The notes under the pieces are model-generated. The model was not told the origin of the DNA, ran no database searches, and worked only from the letters and a program-made list of their open reading frames with translations. From contig MEHQ01002684.1 of assembly GCA_008828725.1 (NCBI GenBank), forward strand, positions 101,951 through 165,950: a stretch of DNA of 64,000 nt, in the 5' to 3' direction. Shown here in pieces: positions 22,269 through 33,895 of the stretch; the stretch's first letter is position 1, and each line of letters opens with the position of its first letter. Source of the DNA: Saccharina japonica. Lineage: Eukaryota > Sar > Phaeophyceae > Laminariales > Laminariaceae. The translations under genes and the position numbers were made by a program.

Positions 22269-24850
22269 GGTTCGGCCACAACGACAGCGTGTACGTTGAA
22301 CCTTATCTCTAGACTGTTCTAAAAGTCTAAATGCATGTGATGATGGATATTCAAGTATTGTCGGAAGCCCGATGGCGACGGGATAAGGTGATAACCAGGA
22401 AAGAAAACATCGGTATATTATATATGCAAAACTGCAACTAATAATGCGGGCTATTTGCCATGATTGGATTCCGAGTCAGTTCGCTGCCATACTAATACCA
22501 TCGATGAACAACCTGGTAGGCTGGAAAATGGTACGTAGGTTCCCGATAATCCCGAGCAAGTCTCACAGGGACGTTGAAGACGATATAACCCCAGGTATTA
22601 CCTAAACTGTGCCGTCAAGCAATTGCGTGGTACGATCGGAAATCGATGAAAGTGTGTGAGTGCGGGCGGTCGAGCAGTGTGACATTGTGCTCACAAATCC
22701 GTGGCGTTCAGAAGCGTTACAGTTTTCAGTATACTTGTAACGTGAAGTCGTGGTGGTTTTATTTATCTGTGTATGCTTTTGGGGGGAGTTGGAGTATTTG
22801 GCGAGTGCTCGGGGGTTTCAACGTTCGAATACATCTGTATTACGATATTGGCACTATTGCTGCCTGCCTTTTAGCATATTCCCGACACGCTCTTGTGAAT
22901 TATGTTTGACCTGAACCGTACTGTAGTTTCTGCGGTTACTTCCCGCTTGTTTTTGTTATTCATTGGTATTGAATCTGAGATTCATAGGTTTGGTATATAT
23001 AGAGTACTGGCCTTGATTGTTGTTTTACATCCCCAATAGGCTTTGATAGAAATGGAGTGCGCCCGTTTTAACTGGCAATTTGCCCCTGGGTTGTTCGCGA
23101 CTTGTCGTTGAATACGTTCGAGTAGGAATGCTGCTTGTGATGTTGGGGTGCTTTTGGTATTGGTCTACGGATATTTGGGGCTCATACCAAGTTACAAGAG
23201 GCGATATTCCGCTCAATGACGGGACCCCGGATTAAATACCAATGATTAGCCGATGTGGCTGGCCCACCGGGCTAGTGGATAAAACAACGATACGAGGTAC
23301 TGTGTTTGGGGTTCTAACCCGTAAACTCCATGCAGATAAATAATCACAAACATTCCCAGCCTAAAATGTAACTTTTCTATTTCAGACCTTGGTTCTGCGC
23401 ATTCAACGACCCTGTTCTAGCGAAGGTGGTGTTCGAGATGTTCTTCGAAAGGATTTGACTCTTTTGTGAACGACCCGATTCGATGGGTATTGGACGTGAT
23501 TTTTTATGAATGTTGATTGAGGGCCGAATTCGAGAGGTTATGCAAATCGTCACATGTATGTCTCCTTTTTCCGTTCGAAAAACACACAAAGACCGTATCA
23601 GAGGCGTCACAGGGGGTTCAATCGGACGTGACCACCATTGAGCTCAACGAATGAGATAGGGCAAGGAACGCTTTATGTCTTAACGCGACGGGGGGAGCAA
23701 CATATTTGAAATATACCATGTTTTGAGGGATATCCATGATGTTGAAAAACGTAGCTGAGCGTGGCCATCGACAAGATATAACGTACCGGTATATTGTATT
23801 TTTACGGAAGAAAGGTTAAAACCCTGTTTTTTTGCTTCGCCCTGGTTATATCACAAAGGTGGTATGTACCATTATCGCACAATCTGTCGTATTCGAATTT
23901 TAATCATTTGCAACGTCACAGGCCAAGTGGCCGGCGTAGACCCTTCGACTCGACGTGATATCACGATACCACCTAGATGTGTAGGTGAAGCCCGCAATGC
24001 ATGTACAAAACGTCCGCACTCTCGTGTTGTCTTCTTCGACGGCATACACGTAGCGGCAGCGTAGTAAACAAACTGCTACGTTATCTAACCATGTCGACGT
24101 AAGGGTTCACCTAATGCACCTCAGGCTCCCTCGGATGGGCGCTCTATACATCGCCTGAATAGTGCGAGTGCCTCAGATACAACGGAACAACTGGAAAAAG
24201 AAAATAAAACAAGGATTGACAAAATAGGGTAGGCAGGTTGTCAGTTGACAAGGTAGCCCTGTCAGTCGGTGTCGTCTACCCCAAACATCTACCCGCTCTG
24301 TGGAACGATAACCCTCCCGCAGCGGCTGTATACACACCGATAACGACTGCTCAAGGCCCAGGGGGGGAGCAACTGTAATTGATAGGACTTCCTCGCGAGG
24401 ATGCGGGGAACCACGCATGGAGTCGTTACGTAGCTGGCCAAAGTTAGCATGCTATTATCCACACTAGATAAGAAATTAAAGATAATCAAGCAAAACAAAC
24501 AAACGCAGGCGAAGTCCAGTAACTTCAAGTCGCGACAGAGAACGGCATCGCTGTATGTATCCTGCAATAATTCCTGGCCTATACGTTACCCTTCGGGGTT
24601 CCGGGAATCTAATCCACAAAACTCAAATTCCCGCCCAACTATCTCTGACGATATTTTTGCATCTATCTAGGTATGCCCTTGATGCACATGACCCTAAGGT
24701 CCCATAAGATCCTTCAGCTTACCTACTTACAATCCCACGGTCATGTTTGTTTGTTGTTCACCCCGATCCTTGTGTACTCCACCGAAAACCATGTACATAT
24801 CGCTCATGTTGCCATAAAAAAGGAATTCAATCAAACCAACAGAGCAGTGG
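22269..24850. other. Intergenic stretch, no gene recognised
   Basis: Only short open frames without recognisable motifs, on both strands. I found no tandem repeats, TIRs or SINE pieces here. With 31,846-33,050 it is one of the few long stretches with no obvious repeat. Confidence 0.4.
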
Positions 24851-24858
24851 CCAAAACC

Positions 24859-25945
24859 GGGTATACCCGATATGTTTGTGGATACGAAACCGGTTACCAT
24901 TGTATTGTAGTGACTGCAACGACCCCAGGCCACCATCTCATTGGCCAGCGCCGGCCACCACCCGACGCTGGCCACGTTCTCACTCGGTCCGAGAGGATAC
25001 CTGCTTTTGGCTACACAACTCCGAGATATGACAGATTCGCAACGGGCTGTTCGACCACAAGGGCCCAATGGCCCACCACACCAGCCGATGCATCAGATAA
25101 GGTCCACCCAAGTTCTAACGTGTTACCGAACCATCTGCTTGATAGGTATCCATGTTGGGTTGGTTCTCGCTGCCTCTCCCTCCCAACCAAAACCCACCTC
25201 ACCACCGCACAGCAGCAGTAGTGGTTGCTTCACAGCAGTAGCAGTTGGTTCACAGCGTTCTATCTCTCTACCAACCACAAGCCACCTCATCACGGCACAG
25301 CAGTAGTAGCAGTTAGTTGATTCGCTCCCTATAGCGCCCAAACATCACCCCTCTCTCTCGCTTTCCCATCCCAAGCACAAGCCGCCAGCCACCTCAGCAC
25401 AGCAGTGGTAGCTGATTCACTGCACATTCTCTCTCTCCGTCTCCCAACAAAACCCACCTCAGTACGGCACAGCAGTAGCAGTTGGTTCGCTACCTTGCCA
25501 ACATGAACAACACTACTGCATGTCTCCTTCCTCTCCGAACCACAAGCTACAACCACTATTTTTGTGCCAGATAAGGTGGATTTAGGTTGGAAGGGAGAAG
25601 CCGCGCGACTTACCCAAATCATAGATATATATCAAGCAGATAGTTCCATCGATAACACGGCAAAAATTGGTTCGAACTTGGCCGGACCCGACGATCGTCG
25701 GCTGGTGCGTGGTGGGCCGTCGGGCCGTTGTGGTCAAACAGCCTGTCCATTTTCGGGGAGGTGGGTTCACGAATCGGGTGCCTCTTGGGGGTTGAGTTGC
25801 CAAAAGCGTGCATACCCGGTCGGAATGTGGACAGCGTCTGGTGGTGGCTGGCGCCGGCTAATTAGATGGCGCCCTCGGGTCGTTGCGGTCACTGACATGC
25901 AATGGTACGTTGGGTTGTCCACAAACCCATCGGTTATACCCGATA
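24859..25945. mobile_element. Long-inverted-repeat element (about 1.1 kb) with internal minisatellite
   Basis: The left arm (about 24,859-25,090) and right arm (about 25,690-25,945) are inverted copies at roughly 75-80% identity by eye. Both have a CGGGTATA..CCGAT end, a GTTTGTGGA segment, an ACCATTG segment and a TGCAACGACCC-type segment. The middle (about 25,170-25,500) has degenerate 80-100 bp repeats with AACCAAAACCCACCTCA-like and ACAGCAGTAGCAGTTGGTTC-like words. No target duplication or transposase is visible. A fold-back element is the likely class. Confidence 0.55.
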
Positions 25946-26064
25946 CTTGCTACTCCTCCGGAGTATAACTCGGAGCTTCCATGCTTGCCCCCGGAAACCT
26001 TACGACACACACACTGTTGCAGCGCTGTTATGAATAGGCGCTTTCCACCCTTGGCAGAGAGCAC

Positions 26065-26250
26065 CTTTGCATCGGCATGCCTTGACAAAAAACAAACGAC
26101 TAAGTTTCATTGTGGAATACAGAAACGCCCGATACTCTTAACTCTTAACAGCGTACCTTTTGTCGGCATGCCTTGACTGAAAAGACCTACTTGGTTTTAT
26201 AGTGGAACACAAAAAAGCGCTACACTTTTGTCAGGGTACCGTGCTCTTCG
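26065..26250. repeat. Diverged tandem repeat, about 91-bp unit
   Basis: TCGGCATGCCTTGAC occurs at 26,072 and 26,163. Each is followed by an A-rich stretch, a TTTCATTGTGGAATACA or TTTTATAGTGGAACACA segment, and a CGATAC/CGCTAC segment. Two units are visible. Confidence 0.6.
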
Positions 26251-26424
26251 CTCGGCGTGCCTCACACTTTAATGAATTGTTAGTTTCAGTATATATGTTG
26301 CGGCGGTTATCTGGGCTTGACGGCGGGTCCAAGCGGGTTTCCGGTTGATGTGTGATGGGCATGTTGATAGGAATGTTGACGACCTGTCCAAAGGGGTACA
26401 AGCCTCCGTGAGTGTAAAGCAACG

Positions 26425-26825
26425 ATGGCTTGTGCACAGCTTGGAGCACTCTTGTTTGCCTCAGGTTTGTTTGCAGCGTGCTGTGCGACGGAGGTAAATA
26501 CAGTGATGCGTCATCGACTGTCGCTGCAACCAAGCGGGCATCCCCGTATATATCCGATAAAAGCGACAAGTAGCCGAGGAGGAAGGGGATATCTGTTTTT
26601 TCGCAGGAAATGCTCACTGGGTACCCACGCCCAAACGCGCCGAGCTGGCGGGGTGTTGCAGCGACGGGGGCATCGAGGAACCAAGGCGCACCTGGCGGCA
26701 GGGAAACCCACTCTGGGCCGCCGACAGTCAACACGTCGGACAGTGGGAGTGTTGCAAACGCCGGACCGACGACGGGGATGGAGGAGGAAGGCGCACACGC
26801 TGTTACCGGGCCGTTAACGGGATGA
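26425..26825 (+). CDS. Putative small secreted protein, two exons
   Basis: Model: exon 1 26,425-26,493, exon 2 26,607-26,825; 95 aa. Exon 1 starts at an ATG and codes 23 residues with a clear signal-peptide core (LGALLFASGLFAACCA), ending GAG/GTAAAT in phase 0. The 113-bp intron ends in a strong pyrimidine tract and CAG (CTGTTTTTTCGCAG), and exon 2 continues in phase 0 to a TGA. The mature part is rich in Gly, Thr, Ala and Pro, with no cysteine pattern and no known domain. An open frame on the opposite strand (26,231-26,839) overlaps it. I prefer the plus strand because of the start, signal peptide and matching splice sites, but this is inference and the function is unknown. Confidence 0.4.
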
Positions 26826-27099
26826 CCGTTTCGACACACGACGATAGTTGTGCGTCGGGCAGGGGGGAGTCAAGCTGTACGAAGCTCCCCGCTTGAACGA
26901 TGGAGGCTGAGGATGGGTTTCCTTCAAAGGAACACCATCACACCAATGGAAAGCCGAATGCAGGCCTAAAGCTGGGCTCTGCTGAGGTGGGCTTCTATAC
27001 CTGGTTTTTAGTCAAAATCGCCCCCAAGACAATGCAACAAGTCAAACCACATCCCGTTCACACACCGTGTATGATAATTGCCTACTACTTGCCTGTCGA

Positions 27100-27306
27100 T
27101 TAACTCCACGTCGCCTTCGCGTAGCAACAACAACACTCGACTCCGTGGCATCTGGCCACCTCGTGGCCAGAGAGGACTAGGAGCGAGGTAAACGAGGACA
27201 TCTCCATCAAGACTCTCTTAACGAACGACATATCGCCAGATATCGAGGTGAGACCGTTCTGGATAGCCGCCAGAAGGCCGGCCAAGGTATAACACTTTCT
27301 CGTGAG
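27100..27306 (-). CDS. Possible terminal exon of an unknown gene
   Basis: Reading leftward from 27,306, an exon would follow a TACTTCCAG acceptor in phase 0 and run 68 codons to a TAA at 27,100. Third positions are GC-rich (for example ACC TTG GCC GGC CTT CTG GCG), unlike the AT-rich surroundings, which is the main reason to report it. The product has a leucine/serine-rich middle and a cysteine cluster (ECCCCY) near its end. I do not recognise a domain and found no convincing upstream exon before the SINE at 28,267. It could be chance. Confidence 0.25.
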   Translation of the reverse strand, partial: LTRKCYTLAGLLAAIQNGLTSISGDMSFVKRVLMEMSSFTSLLVLSGHEVARCHGVECCCCYAKATWS

Positions 27307-27639
27307 CTGGAAGTACCCGCTATGGTACGTGGTGAGGCAAGGGAAGTATTTATGTATTATTTCGTTGTCATCGCCGCGATCAGGTTCGTTTGTTGTCATA
27401 TAATTGGAAGCGCAACAACAGCTGCAGTGGCTCTGGTGTTGCGACGTACCGGGTACCTGGTACGGTTTATTTATGCACAATATCATACCATACATTGATT
27501 ACCTGGATGTAAGAGAGCTGTTTTCGGCCTGTACCACACCTCTCATAAAGCAGAGTACCCACTCTTCCTGTACGTATCATCAGACCATCAGAGGTTGTAT
27601 CATACTAGCTTGGTACAAGTTGTAATACCAAGTATGGTT

Positions 27640-27790
27640 CTTCAAATACAGCAGCAGTGCACGAAACCCATGAATAACAAGAAAACGAGCAGGAAGGGAG
27701 GCCGTTATTTACATGAAAATAATAAATTCGGCAGTCGTTTTACCGTCGTGTGGAACGCACCCACCCAAGTTAGTAAGATAGTACTGTAAG
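27640..27790. repeat. Relic of the AAGAAA/GTCGTT MITE family
   Basis: An AATAACAAGAAAACGAGCAGG segment, then AAATAATAAAT, a GGCAGTCGTTTTACCGT segment and AACGCACCCACCCAAG follow the order seen in the better-preserved element at 40,585-40,759 and in relics at 38,360-38,880. TIR ends are not preserved. Confidence 0.4.
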
Positions 27791-28266
27791 TAGAAAAGTC
27801 GGAACAGCTGACTCGTACGTCGTACTGTGTAAATGTTATTTACATTACCAGGTACACAGTTATTTCTAACCGTACCCGGTACGTTGGCATTTCGCTTGCT
27901 TCACCCGTTCATTTGCGTTTGTTCTGTCGTGTTTTTCTCTGCCAGTGTCAGTCTGTGACCACATTTTTTTTATCTCTCTAGGATCCGGAGTCAAGACACA
28001 CACTGGGTGTACTTTCTCATGTAGTTGGGTAAGAATAACGGAAGACAACACACACTGCTGTGGTAGTAGTCTAATACCAGGTATTACGGTAGGGATAAGG
28101 ATTCGTTTTGTACCAGGCACCAGGTATATTAAAAAAAAAAAAAAAAAAACAGCTGTGAGCTCGAGGATTTCGTCGAAGCTCATCTTTGCTAGCTGTATAT
28201 ATAGCTATCAGACTTATGAAATAACAATAATACGAGGTATCATATATACGTAATATACATTTTCAA
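27791..28266. other. AT-rich intergenic stretch with poly-A run
   Basis: Contains TACCAGGTA-type words and a run of about 19 A near 28,132. No gene is seen. Confidence 0.4.
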
Positions 28267-28597
28267 GCCGGTCGCCCCGGTGGTCTAACTGGTAGCCACG
28301 AAGCCTTTTGGGCCGGATGTCGAGGGTTCGATTCTACCCATGGAGGTTTTTATTCTCAAATGACACCGACTGTCGAGAGCGCATATTATAGCGTGGGTAA
28401 GCAAAATTCGACGAGAGTTGACGAGGGAAGAAAGTGCTGAAATCTTCTCGCGATAAAAATGCAAAGCAAGAACCGTAGTGGGGGAGGAGGGAAAGGAGCC
28501 TACTTTGTGACCCCGGATCTGAGTTACGACTATTAATAGGGAGGGAGAAAGACGGAAGTGCGAAGATAATAAATGGGATGGACAAAAAAAACAACAA
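28267..28597 (+). mobile_element. tRNA-derived SINE, full length
   Basis: The head has a polymerase III A box (TGGTCTAACTGG, about 28,281) and B box (GGTTCGATTCT, about 28,326) at tRNA-like spacing, but it does not fold as a tRNA. The body has GACACCGACTGTCGAGAGCG, CTCGCGATAAAAATGCAAAG, a GTGGGGGAGGAGGG stretch and CCCCGGATCTGAGTTACGAC. The tail is ATAATAAATGGGATGGAC followed by A-rich sequence. Other full copies are at 33,896 and 38,998; body fragments are at 640, 6,627, 34,760 and 40,110. No clear target duplication was found. Confidence 0.85.
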
Positions 28598-29593
28598 ACA
28601 GACAAAGGGTACATGGAAGTGCCCAATGCGGTATTCTCTTTAGTTTTTGCTTTTGCTCTCTTTTTCCTGATTCATTCGTAGATCTTTCGCAATATTTTGG
28701 ATGTTTTACGTATCTTTAAAGCGCGTGCGTATATATAGCCTAACCCTCCCGGTTGATGGACGTTGCTATTGTATTTCTTTGGTCTTGGTTTTGTTTTTTT
28801 TGCTTCGTGGGTCCTCACTTTCCGCTTTCGGTCAGTCTTCCCTTTTTCTTCCTTCATGTACTCCTCTTTTTTATTTCTTCATTTTCTCTTGCTCTTTCCT
28901 TGTTCCTTTCGCCTATATTATGCTTTAGTATTCTCTTGGCTACGGTGTACGATATGTCACATCATATATGATGCATATCGTGCTGGGTTGTTCTTTGTAT
29001 TATGTGTGTTATCGTTTCCTCTGGTACTCTTTCACTCCAGAGTTTTGTTTGGAGCCTGTCCGGTGACCACGGGCTACCTTTTTCACAATCAATTAACACG
29101 AAAACAGCATATATATATATATGCCAATCCCTGTATTGCCACAGACGCTTGTCACATACCCACACCGTACAACCTCATATCACCAGACTGCCTCGCAAGG
29201 CAGCTCCACAATCCGGAAAGGCGCAGGCATTCAAAATAATTCCCAGACACCTGTTTCGAAAGCCCAGAATACATGTACCCCTCAGATATCCGAAACAACT
29301 CGTACCCCAGTGCGCGCATGCCGCTAACAAACGACATACAGTCCACTTTCACTTGCTAACCAGTGTGGGAACCCATAGTTGCGCACATTCCAGGGTACAT
29401 GTACACCACACCACTCCACTGCGATACTTACCAGTCAACACGACGAGGACCAGCGCGTATGACTTGATGTTTCCGCTAAAGGCGCTATCAGCACCCTGAA
29501 GATGATATTCGTCCCCCGCCTAAACCGTGAGAACACAGTAGACGCACAAGCCAAATACGTTTGGAGACATGTGCCAAGTGTAATGGGAAATAG
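28598..29593. other. Intergenic, T-rich, no gene seen
   Basis: A T-rich, pyrimidine-rich stretch (28,640-28,900) gives hydrophobic open frames that I read as composition artefacts. On the minus strand a good GTAAGT donor lies at 29,431-29,426 after codons for SYALVLVVLT, but no in-frame ATG precedes it. Confidence 0.4.
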
Positions 29594-31845
29594 TTATGCC
29601 TGACAATTCTCAGCGATGGCTTCGAGCGTATCATCTTCGAACATGTCCTCTATGTCAACGCTTTCTGCTGTATCGAACCCAAAAAACGTGAATATCGATG
29701 GGAGTACCCTGTTGAAAAGCGAACACGTTTTGACTGCAGCGAACGGTACCTCTAGGTAAACCTTGTCGGCTTCACGCAAAGTACTTCGTAGGGAGGAATA
29801 CCACCCGTCGTGTCGTTGCTGGACTTCGCGTGGAATATTCACCAACACTTCATGGTCTGGCCTAGACGCGCTGGGCGTAGTGGTCCAGTCACCATTCAAC
29901 TGCGCAGACATGGTCGAAGAGTACCATTCCGAAATTTCCCTTTCCAACATAACTATCCCAACGTCTGGGCTCACAAGAAAATCCTTCACCGCGTCGTCCG
30001 TGACTCCGTGGATATCGAATAACTTGACGACAACACTACATTTTCCATTGCACTCTTCAGGAACCAAATCGGACTCGCACAAAACTTTGTTTACAGCCAG
30101 CATGAACTCAACAGGGTGCGCCGAAGAGTATGTTTTGTCATGTCCAGTCAAACCATGTGCTTCAAGGACGTCCTGCTCGCTTTCTCCGGCGTTCCAGATC
30201 TCATTTCCCCAAACGACGCACTTCTGAGATGCGATGAGTCTGGAAACCGTGGTGCTTCCGCTTCGCTGCATGGATGTCACTGCGATGATCTTCGGTGGGT
30301 CTGGGTCATCGAACGAGAAATGCATTCCACTGGCCCCTACAAGTTGAAGGACCGGGAGGAGAGTAGAGCCGAGAGCATGGCTTTGAGAAGGAAGTAAGAG
30401 TGGGGGCATGTAAGAGTGTCTGCGCATAGAAGTATAAGTCATGTTCACTGAACTGATCACACAGCACGAACGACATTAAGTTGACCCAAAAACAAAGTAA
30501 CTTCCGAATTTGATCGAGTGTATCTTCCAAGAGAGCTCCGCCCACCCCCCCATGAATCCTTCCGTTCCGAACCCATGAACCTCTTCTTGGAGTTGGTTTG
30601 TTCTGCCTCTTGGGTCTTGATGTTTACGGTAACACTCTCCCCGTGATACACGGCCCACGGTGTCTCCAGCGTAAAATGGTTGGATCGCACCGGGTGTTGT
30701 TAAGAGATGTACGAGATCCCCCTTCTGGTAGACGAGAAGATTCAGCACCCCCTAACAGCCGATTTTCCTAGTTGAGAATTGCCTTTCCGATGAGAATGAA
30801 AATCGAAAATATTGGTTCTTGAATTGTAAGAGATGTACTTCCCTTTCAGTCTTTTTCTCACTGTAAACTATTGTCAGTTGTGACACCCGTTGATGACAAA
30901 AAAAAACGAAATCGGCATCGGCAGTCTCAAGATATCGAGGATCCCAGAAAATCTGTATTTATGGGCGAGGGACCTCGCTCATAAATGCAAATTCCCTTTA
31001 ATCCTCGATGTTTCGAGCCTGTCAAGGCCGATGTCATTTGTTTTTCGTGGATCGCTACCTACCATCGAGGAACATATTTTCTAGGTCAAAGTTTGATCGT
31101 GAGCGAAATACAACTCTTAAACAATAACAAAGTAGTAAAACCGATATTCATTCTCATCGGAAAGGCAATTCTCAATTAGGAAAATCGGCTGTTCCCTGGA
31201 CGGTGGTTTACATATCCATGCACAAACATTGCTCTTGAGCTCATGAATGAGGTGTATGATATTTCGCATGTGTGTTGTTATTACGACCCCCTCTACGTGG
31301 CTCTAGGTTCCGAATTAGAATATGGGTATGTGGTTCTGAAATTCAAATACGAGTCTGACGCTCAGCGCCCGCGCTAGGCAGTTCAGGACTCATATTATAT
31401 CAACCATTTCCCTGTCTAGGTGGGGAGCTGGACAATATCTTGACACGTATTTTGAGGTTTGTGTGGTAACACGATTCGAGAAGACGCTACTCGTACACTT
31501 GTATTTTCTATATCCATCGTAAGAATCGAGAGGCAAACATTATCAGGCCAACAGCTGTTAAAGTAGGAGTGCAATAGCATAATATAACTGTTAATAAGTA
31601 GAAATATACTAATAGTTCTGACCATCCATCTGCACGGTTTGTTCGAGTCATCGTGTGGTGAGTGATCAGCTTACAGTAGTCACGCGAGTCAGGAACTGGT
31701 GTCAACAAAATAATCAGTGAGAGCGATCTACGTACGTACCTGTTGGACAATACGCAGCGGACGCATGCAGGCAACACCTTCAGTACTCACCAGCGAGGGT
31801 GACAACGACCCAAAGTACAGGCAGCAATGTTTTGGCGAGCCGCAT
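29594..31845 (-). CDS. Secretory-pathway sulfotransferase-like protein, two exons
   Basis: Model: exon 1 31,845-31,791, intron, exon 2 30,336-29,594; 265 aa. Exon 1 codes an 18-residue signal peptide or anchor (MRLAKTLLPVLWVVVTLA) and ends at G/GTGAGT, phase 1. Exon 2 follows a TCAACTTGTAG acceptor in the phase needed, giving GASGMHFSF. Near residue 40 is SMQRSGSTT, the 5'-phosphosulfate-binding loop of sulfotransferases, followed by GNE (62-64) as in the GGE/GE motif of Stf0-like enzymes. LEREISEWYSS (149-159) fits the 3'-phosphate-binding Arg...Ser motif. Such enzymes move sulfate from PAPS to carbohydrates or other acceptors, usually in the Golgi; the acceptor here cannot be told. The C-terminus is acidic (about 240-260). 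Without exon 1, the same frame could start at an ATG at 30,442, giving a longer N-terminus with no signal peptide. A 440-bp MITE lies in the intron. Confidence 0.72.
30754..31193. mobile_element. 440-bp MITE with 50-bp TIRs, in the sulfotransferase intron
   Basis: The ends are inverted copies starting AACAGCCGATTTTCCTA and holding GAATTGCCTTTCCGATGAGA, about 50 bp with two or three mismatches. CCCT flanks both sides, suggesting a 4-bp target duplication. No coding capacity. A partial copy in the opposite direction lies at about 40,430-40,578. Superfamily uncertain. Confidence 0.78.
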
Positions 31846-33050
31846 GGCGCAGGGTGTGGCCTTCACGGCGATTTCCTAGGCAGGCGGGGGGGGAGGGGGA
31901 CGAATGAGGTAGGGTAGCGATCCAAACGTGTCGACCACTCAAATAGGCGTTACCTCAAAGTCGACGCTTGCACGCGTGAACGCGTGAATACATATTCCCG
32001 ACTACTGTTGAGCGGGCTACTATAGAATAATATGCCCTTCCTTGCAGAACGCATGGAACTTTAAACAGTCGTTCGGTCCAACCGCGAAGCACAGCGGAGC
32101 TTCAAGGTCTCATGCATATTCTTCGAACACACACGAAGCCGACATAATATCAGGTACCACAGCTGTGTGCGGTAATCGGAAACTATTCTCAAGAGTGTAT
32201 GCAGGTTCCATTGAATTCGCAAAACAGAGTTCGTTGTGATACATCGGGTGCACTGTTTCCTAGGCGCCATTCTGTTGACCAACACGACATGTTGCGCAGC
32301 GAAACGATGGGACGAGAAGCGCTGGCACTTCTCGCTGAATGGTATGTGTAGTCGTGTGGGCGTGGGATATGATGCTACTGCCTGCACCCTGTTACGAGAA
32401 CAATTCCTCTGCCTCGACTTATATATAAGGGCGTGTCGTAACTTTACTCCACGAGCTTCTGAACGGAACGAGAACAATTGTATTTGCGTGGCTCTTCGTT
32501 GCTGATTTTTGGCGAGTTATTTCCAAGACGAACATATAGCAAGCCTTCCCACCCTGTCCGTGAGTTGGGAAACAGGAAGCACAGTTGTCAACAGAGTAGT
32601 CAGTGTTTCAGGAGGACCAAACGGTCTACTTGGAACGATATTTACGGCAGTATATTGGTGCTGCAAGTGTTGCGACTGGTTGCGATATTTACTGGGAGGC
32701 CCACGAGGGCATGGCGCGAAATTATATGGCATTGAAGCAAGACATGCAGCACCTGTATACGCCACAGGACTCGCTTGCGGTAAGAGCCACGCGATACGAC
32801 CGTGGCCTGTACACGAAGCTCACGAGGGGGCAAAATCGGTGGCGGACGACACTGTGGCGATTAATATCTAGCAACAATGCCGCACCGATGTTCGCTGAGG
32901 CACCAGGAGCCCTCGTTGAGCCGCGACGGCGGTATCGTAACTTCTACATTTGTCCCGAGTGCACGACTTGTACGACTAGCGCTGCTTGGTCCAAGGCATG
33001 TCAGGCGCTCTATTGGCGAGTGGGCTCCTTCGGGCATGACAAACATTGAG
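31846..33050. other. Upstream region of the sulfotransferase gene; no other gene recognised
   Basis: Should hold the 5' untranslated region and promoter of the minus-strand gene starting at 31,845. A G-run lies at 31,885-31,900. An open frame at 32,603-33,049 (+, 148 codons) has CPEC/CTTC cysteine pairs but overlaps several other frames, and I cannot support it as a gene. Confidence 0.4.
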
Positions 33051-33800
33051 TACTTGAGTGTTGAAACATATTTTTTATACGATGTTTTTACAGCAGCAAT
33101 ACCATTTCTAGTATATTACCACCGTGTCAGTACTCCTTACGGAAAACGGCATAGCTCCAGTCCTAATGCTCAGACCTGCGACCGACCAAACTATAGCTTG
33201 TTCGTTATAGTATCTAAGAGGTTTTGGATCTCTTGGATCTGCAAGGGAGGGCAAGCATTGCTGTGTTTAAATGACGAAACGAAAGTGCTCCGCAGCAAGA
33301 TTTTGATCGTTTCGAGGTTTCTGTTTTGTATCTACACTCTGCTCTGGCCACATGGGGCGCTACGGACGGTCGAACCAGAGGCAAACGTAGGTTTACCTAC
33401 TAGTGCTCGGCGTCCTCGTCGAAAATCTGAGTTAAAACAGTATCAGCAGCCGGAAAAAACTGCCATTGTTCAAATTCGTCTTGGGTACCAGGGGTATTGC
33501 GAGTCGTTTTCGCGTAACATGCACTTTTCGTGATGAACAAGGCGTCTAATCGATACGCCTTCTTAGACACAAAAGTTGACCAATGACCTAGGCTCTCTAA
33601 AATGACTCATCGGGAGAACGTATGAGCATAAGAACTGGAGAAATGTCGTTTTCCGTAGGGAGTCATGAAAATGTGGAAATTATACCAGAAATAGTACGAG
33701 TATTGCAACTGAAAAAAATAACAGATTTCCTTTTTATTTGCTCTTATATTTTTTGCCCGAAGGGGCCCCTTAAGCTAGGGTTCAGTGTACAGACAGGTAT
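33050..33800. repeat. Family E repeat, inverted pair
   Basis: 33,068-33,190 and 33,600-33,760 are inverted copies around CTYACGGAAAACG; the whole matches 4,650-5,070 in reverse complement from 33,400 to 33,790. The best-conserved word is GTCGTTTTCCGTAGGGAGTC. The termini resemble each other loosely (TTGAGTGTTGAA versus AGGGTTCAGTGTA), so a degraded TIR element is possible. Confidence 0.55.
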
Positions 33801-33895
33801 GCTGTTTAGGTGTGGTGTATATTTATTGTATACATGTGTATGTAGTTTATTGTTGTTGTCTGGTTTTTGGTAGTGTATGATAATGCGTTTACCTA

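Noticed and set aside
26231..26839. 202-codon minus-strand frame
   Set aside because: It has no signal or domain that I know, and it overlaps a plus-strand model with a start, signal peptide and matching splice sites. It remains a weaker alternative.
29426..29490. Minus-strand signal-peptide exon (SYALVLVVLT) before a GTAAGT donor
   Set aside because: No in-frame ATG and no clear downstream exon. It may be a decayed first exon, but I cannot support it.
32603..33049. 148-codon frame with CPEC and CTTC cysteine pairs
   Set aside because: It overlaps several other frames of similar length. The cysteine spacing does not complete a zinc-finger pattern, and no splice support is visible.
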